From assembly GCA_027009605.1 (NCBI GenBank), contig JALVCY010000083.1, forward strand, positions 1-16,629: a stretch of DNA of 16,629 nt, written 5' to 3'. The stretch comes from Saprospiraceae bacterium. Lineage in GTDB: Bacteria > Bacteroidota > Bacteroidia > Chitinophagales > Saprospiraceae. The notes under the pieces were generated by a model. It saw nothing but the letters and a program-made list of their open reading frames with translations. It was not told where the DNA came from and searched no databases. Positions 15,101-16,629 of the stretch are shown in pieces. Each line of letters opens with the position of its first letter. The first letter of the stretch is position 1. A program made the position numbers and the translations under genes.

Positions 15101-16476
15101 ATATTCTAAATGACAACGATACTTTGGTTTTTTATGCCCTTACATATGACTCAAATAATGTGCAAGGTATTGGTTTTTACCAAATAGACACTTTTGGCAA
15201 TGTCTTAAACAAGAATATCATTATTGATACGTCTAGAACCTTAACAACTTCTTCAGAATACCGAAAAAAAATAATCAAAACCAATGACCAACACTATGCG
15301 ATTCTTGGCAACTCATCAGATCACACCTTCTTTCTAAAAGTCAATAAAGATTTAGAGCAGGTCTCTCTTGTTACCTACGATTCCGATACTTACATAGCTA
15401 ATGCATCACTTATCCAAATGGATGATGGTTTTTTCGTTCTGATTACCAAAACCACGCCGCTCAACTCTTTTGCGTACAATGTGCTATTAATCCGAACAGA
15501 CCAAAATGGTCAGGAGCTTTGGAGAAAAGAATATGGAACCAATGAATTTGCGGAAGCTCCAATAAATATTACAAAAGCCAATGATAATGAATATATTATT
15601 AGTGGTGCTTTTCTTGGATACCCAGATTGGGACGACCCTTTCTGGCCACAAACTGAATGGGCATCCAGCTACTTACTAGCTGTTGACACGTTTGGAAATC
15701 AGCTTTGGGATTGGCATAGTGACACCACAGAAGCAAGGGGCGCCCTTACAAATCTATTGATACTTGAAGATAGTAGCTTACTTTGTATCGGAACCACTTG
15801 GGAGTTTAATGCCCAATATGGCGAGTACCAAACACACCCACTAATTATGAGATTGGATAAGAATCACAATATTATTTGGGAAAAATTATTTGGTACGTTA
15901 GGTCCACTTCACAGCTTCTTAGATTTAGAACCCACCCCAGATGGTCATTTTTTGGCATCTGGTTATGCAAACTTAGAAGACTATGAAACATACCCAAGGG
16001 GTATTCATCATAAATTCGACATCGACGGGCATCGCATTTGGCAACGACGAGACTCCATCTATCCTAATTCATGGACGGTAATAAGGGGATCTGAAATCTT
16101 ATCAAGTGGCAGCATTATTTCTATTGGCTACTCTTCTGGGGGACCTTATGGTGCTACGGGTATTCTCATAAAACTCACACCTGATGGCTGCATTGACACA
16201 CTTAATTGCTTTCCCATGGTCGGAATTACACCAACAAAACAACCCGAGAACATACACATCTACCCTAACCCGACCCTAGATGAACTACGTCTAGAGTTCA
16301 AAGGAAGTCTTCGAAAACGAATAAAAATCTATGACTCTTTAGGTCGAATAGTTAAAGATTTTCGATCAGAAACGGAACCAACCAACATTGACGTTCATAA
16401 CTTAGTGCCCGGGCTATACCACATCGAAGTGCTTACGCTAAAAGGACGATATACGGAGCAATTTATTAAATCTTAG
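14980..16476 (+). CDS. T9SS-secreted beta-propeller-like repeat protein
   Basis: This 498-residue protein has a signal peptide (residues 1-21, MRKLKLLLLIVWLF... ending LIA-Q). Its body has repeated blade-like units of the form (hydrophobic)-D-x-x-G-(N/Q)-x-x-W: IRTDQNGQELWRKEYGT, AVDTFGNQLWDWHSD, MRLDKNHNIIWEKLFGT and KFDIDGHRIWQRRD, preceded by a degenerate YQIDTFGNVLNK. Such repeats suggest a beta-propeller used for binding rather than catalysis; no active-site motif is visible. The C-terminus, from about residue 424 (IHIYPNPTLDELRLEF, KIYDSLGRIVKDF, LVPGLYHIEVL), is a type A T9SS sorting domain, so it should pass the outer membrane and be anchored or released. The gene follows the protease terminator and is the first of at least two tandem copies. 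Ligand and role are unknown. Confidence 0.85.
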   Translation: MRKLKLLLLIVWLFSPFFLIAQQGFLKLFDNSPEDSAVFLDILNDNDTLVFYALTYDSNNVQGIGFYQIDTFGNVLNKNIIIDTSRTLTTSSEYRKKIIKTNDQHYAILGNSSDHTFFLKVNKDLEQVSLVTYDSDTYIANASLIQMDDGFFVLITKTTPLNSFAYNVLLIRTDQNGQELWRKEYGTNEFAEAPINITKANDNEYIISGAFLGYPDWDDPFWPQTEWASSYLLAVDTFGNQLWDWHSDTTEARGALTNLLILEDSSLLCIGTTWEFNAQYGEYQTHPLIMRLDKNHNIIWEKLFGTLGPLHSFLDLEPTPDGHFLASGYANLEDYETYPRGIHHKFDIDGHRIWQRRDSIYPNSWTVIRGSEILSSGSIISIGYSSGGPYGATGILIKLTPDGCIDTLNCFPMVGITPTKQPENIHIYPNPTLDELRLEFKGSLRKRIKIYDSLGRIVKDFRSETEPTNIDVHNLVPGLYHIEVLTLKGRYTEQFIKS

Positions 16477-16493
16477 CTATATGAAATATCTAC

Positions 16494-16629
16494 TTTAATC
16501 CCAATCCAATGAGAAAATTAAAATTACTTCTCCTTATCGTATGGCTATTTTCCCCGTTTTTCCTTGTTGCCCAACAAGGCTTCCTAAAGCTTTTTGACAA
16601 CTCGCCAGAAGATTCTGCCGTATTCCTAG
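16494..16629 (+). repeat. Direct repeat, right copy (cut by window end)
   Basis: Matches 14965-15100 to the last base of the window, with only two differences, A to G at 16556 and at 16565. The repeat certainly continues beyond the window or ends exactly near its edge; this cannot be told from here. Confidence 0.95.
16509..16629 (+). CDS. Partial second copy of the T9SS repeat protein
   Basis: Only the first 40 codons are present. They encode the same signal peptide and mature start as the gene at 14980, with one silent change (a proline codon) and one Ile-to-Val change at residue 20. The same 15-base leader (TTTAATCCCAATCCA) precedes the ATG, 17 bases after the previous stop codon, and there is no terminator between the copies, so both may be co-transcribed. 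The near-identity points to recent duplication or gene conversion. Whether the rest is intact and carries its own T9SS domain cannot be seen. Confidence 0.88.
   Translation, partial: MRKLKLLLLIVWLFSPFFLVAQQGFLKLFDNSPEDSAVFL

Overview
The window looks like a chromosomal segment of a Bacteroidota bacterium, probably from the Saprospiria-like, T9SS-rich part of the phylum. Support: two proteins end in type IX secretion (T9SS) sorting domains, one gene encodes a CarboxypepD_reg/plug/beta-barrel TonB-dependent receptor, there are DUF3667 and DUF1456 proteins, and several genes are preceded by a Bacteroidota-type -7 box (TANNTTTG). The family-level placement is inference. No rRNA, tRNA, CRISPR array, transposase or phage gene was seen.

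Layout, left to right. 1-265 is a duplicated intergenic repeat made of tiny GAA-triloop hairpins. 330-2282 encodes acetoacetate-CoA ligase with a good promoter just upstream. 2283-2866 is non-coding and carries a ~297 bp nested inverted-repeat element. 2867-3634 encodes a DUF3667 zinc-ribbon membrane protein. 3635-4243 is a repeat-dense gap holding an inverted copy of the first repeat family, an octamer array and a 40/50 bp tandem array. 4244-6667 encodes an outer-membrane TonB-dependent receptor, followed by a terminator and a second, shorter nested inverted-repeat element. 6972-8477 encodes a polytopic membrane protein with a DUF6798-like tail, and 8769-9380 a putative lipoprotein. Two minus-strand genes follow: a DUF1456 protein (9635-10093) and a small four-helix membrane protein (10259-10654). 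10865-14923 encodes a large thermolysin-family (M4) protease with a beta-helix region and a T9SS tail, closed by a clear intrinsic terminator. 14980-16476 encodes a T9SS-secreted repeat protein. A near-identical second copy of its 5' end starts at 16509 and runs off the window.

The genes do not form an obvious pathway or a recognisable new system. They are mostly single transcription units separated by repeat-rich spacers, with a secretion/outer-membrane flavour: receptor, lipoprotein, secreted protease and secreted repeat proteins. The most interesting signals are non-coding or at gene starts. One is a pure heptamer repeat that sets the reading frame between a plausible ATG and the protease, so the gene may be phase-variable and is apparently out of frame here. 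Another is the family of covarying mini-hairpins in inverted orientation around the first two genes. The others are the nested inverted-repeat elements and the recent tandem duplication at the right edge.
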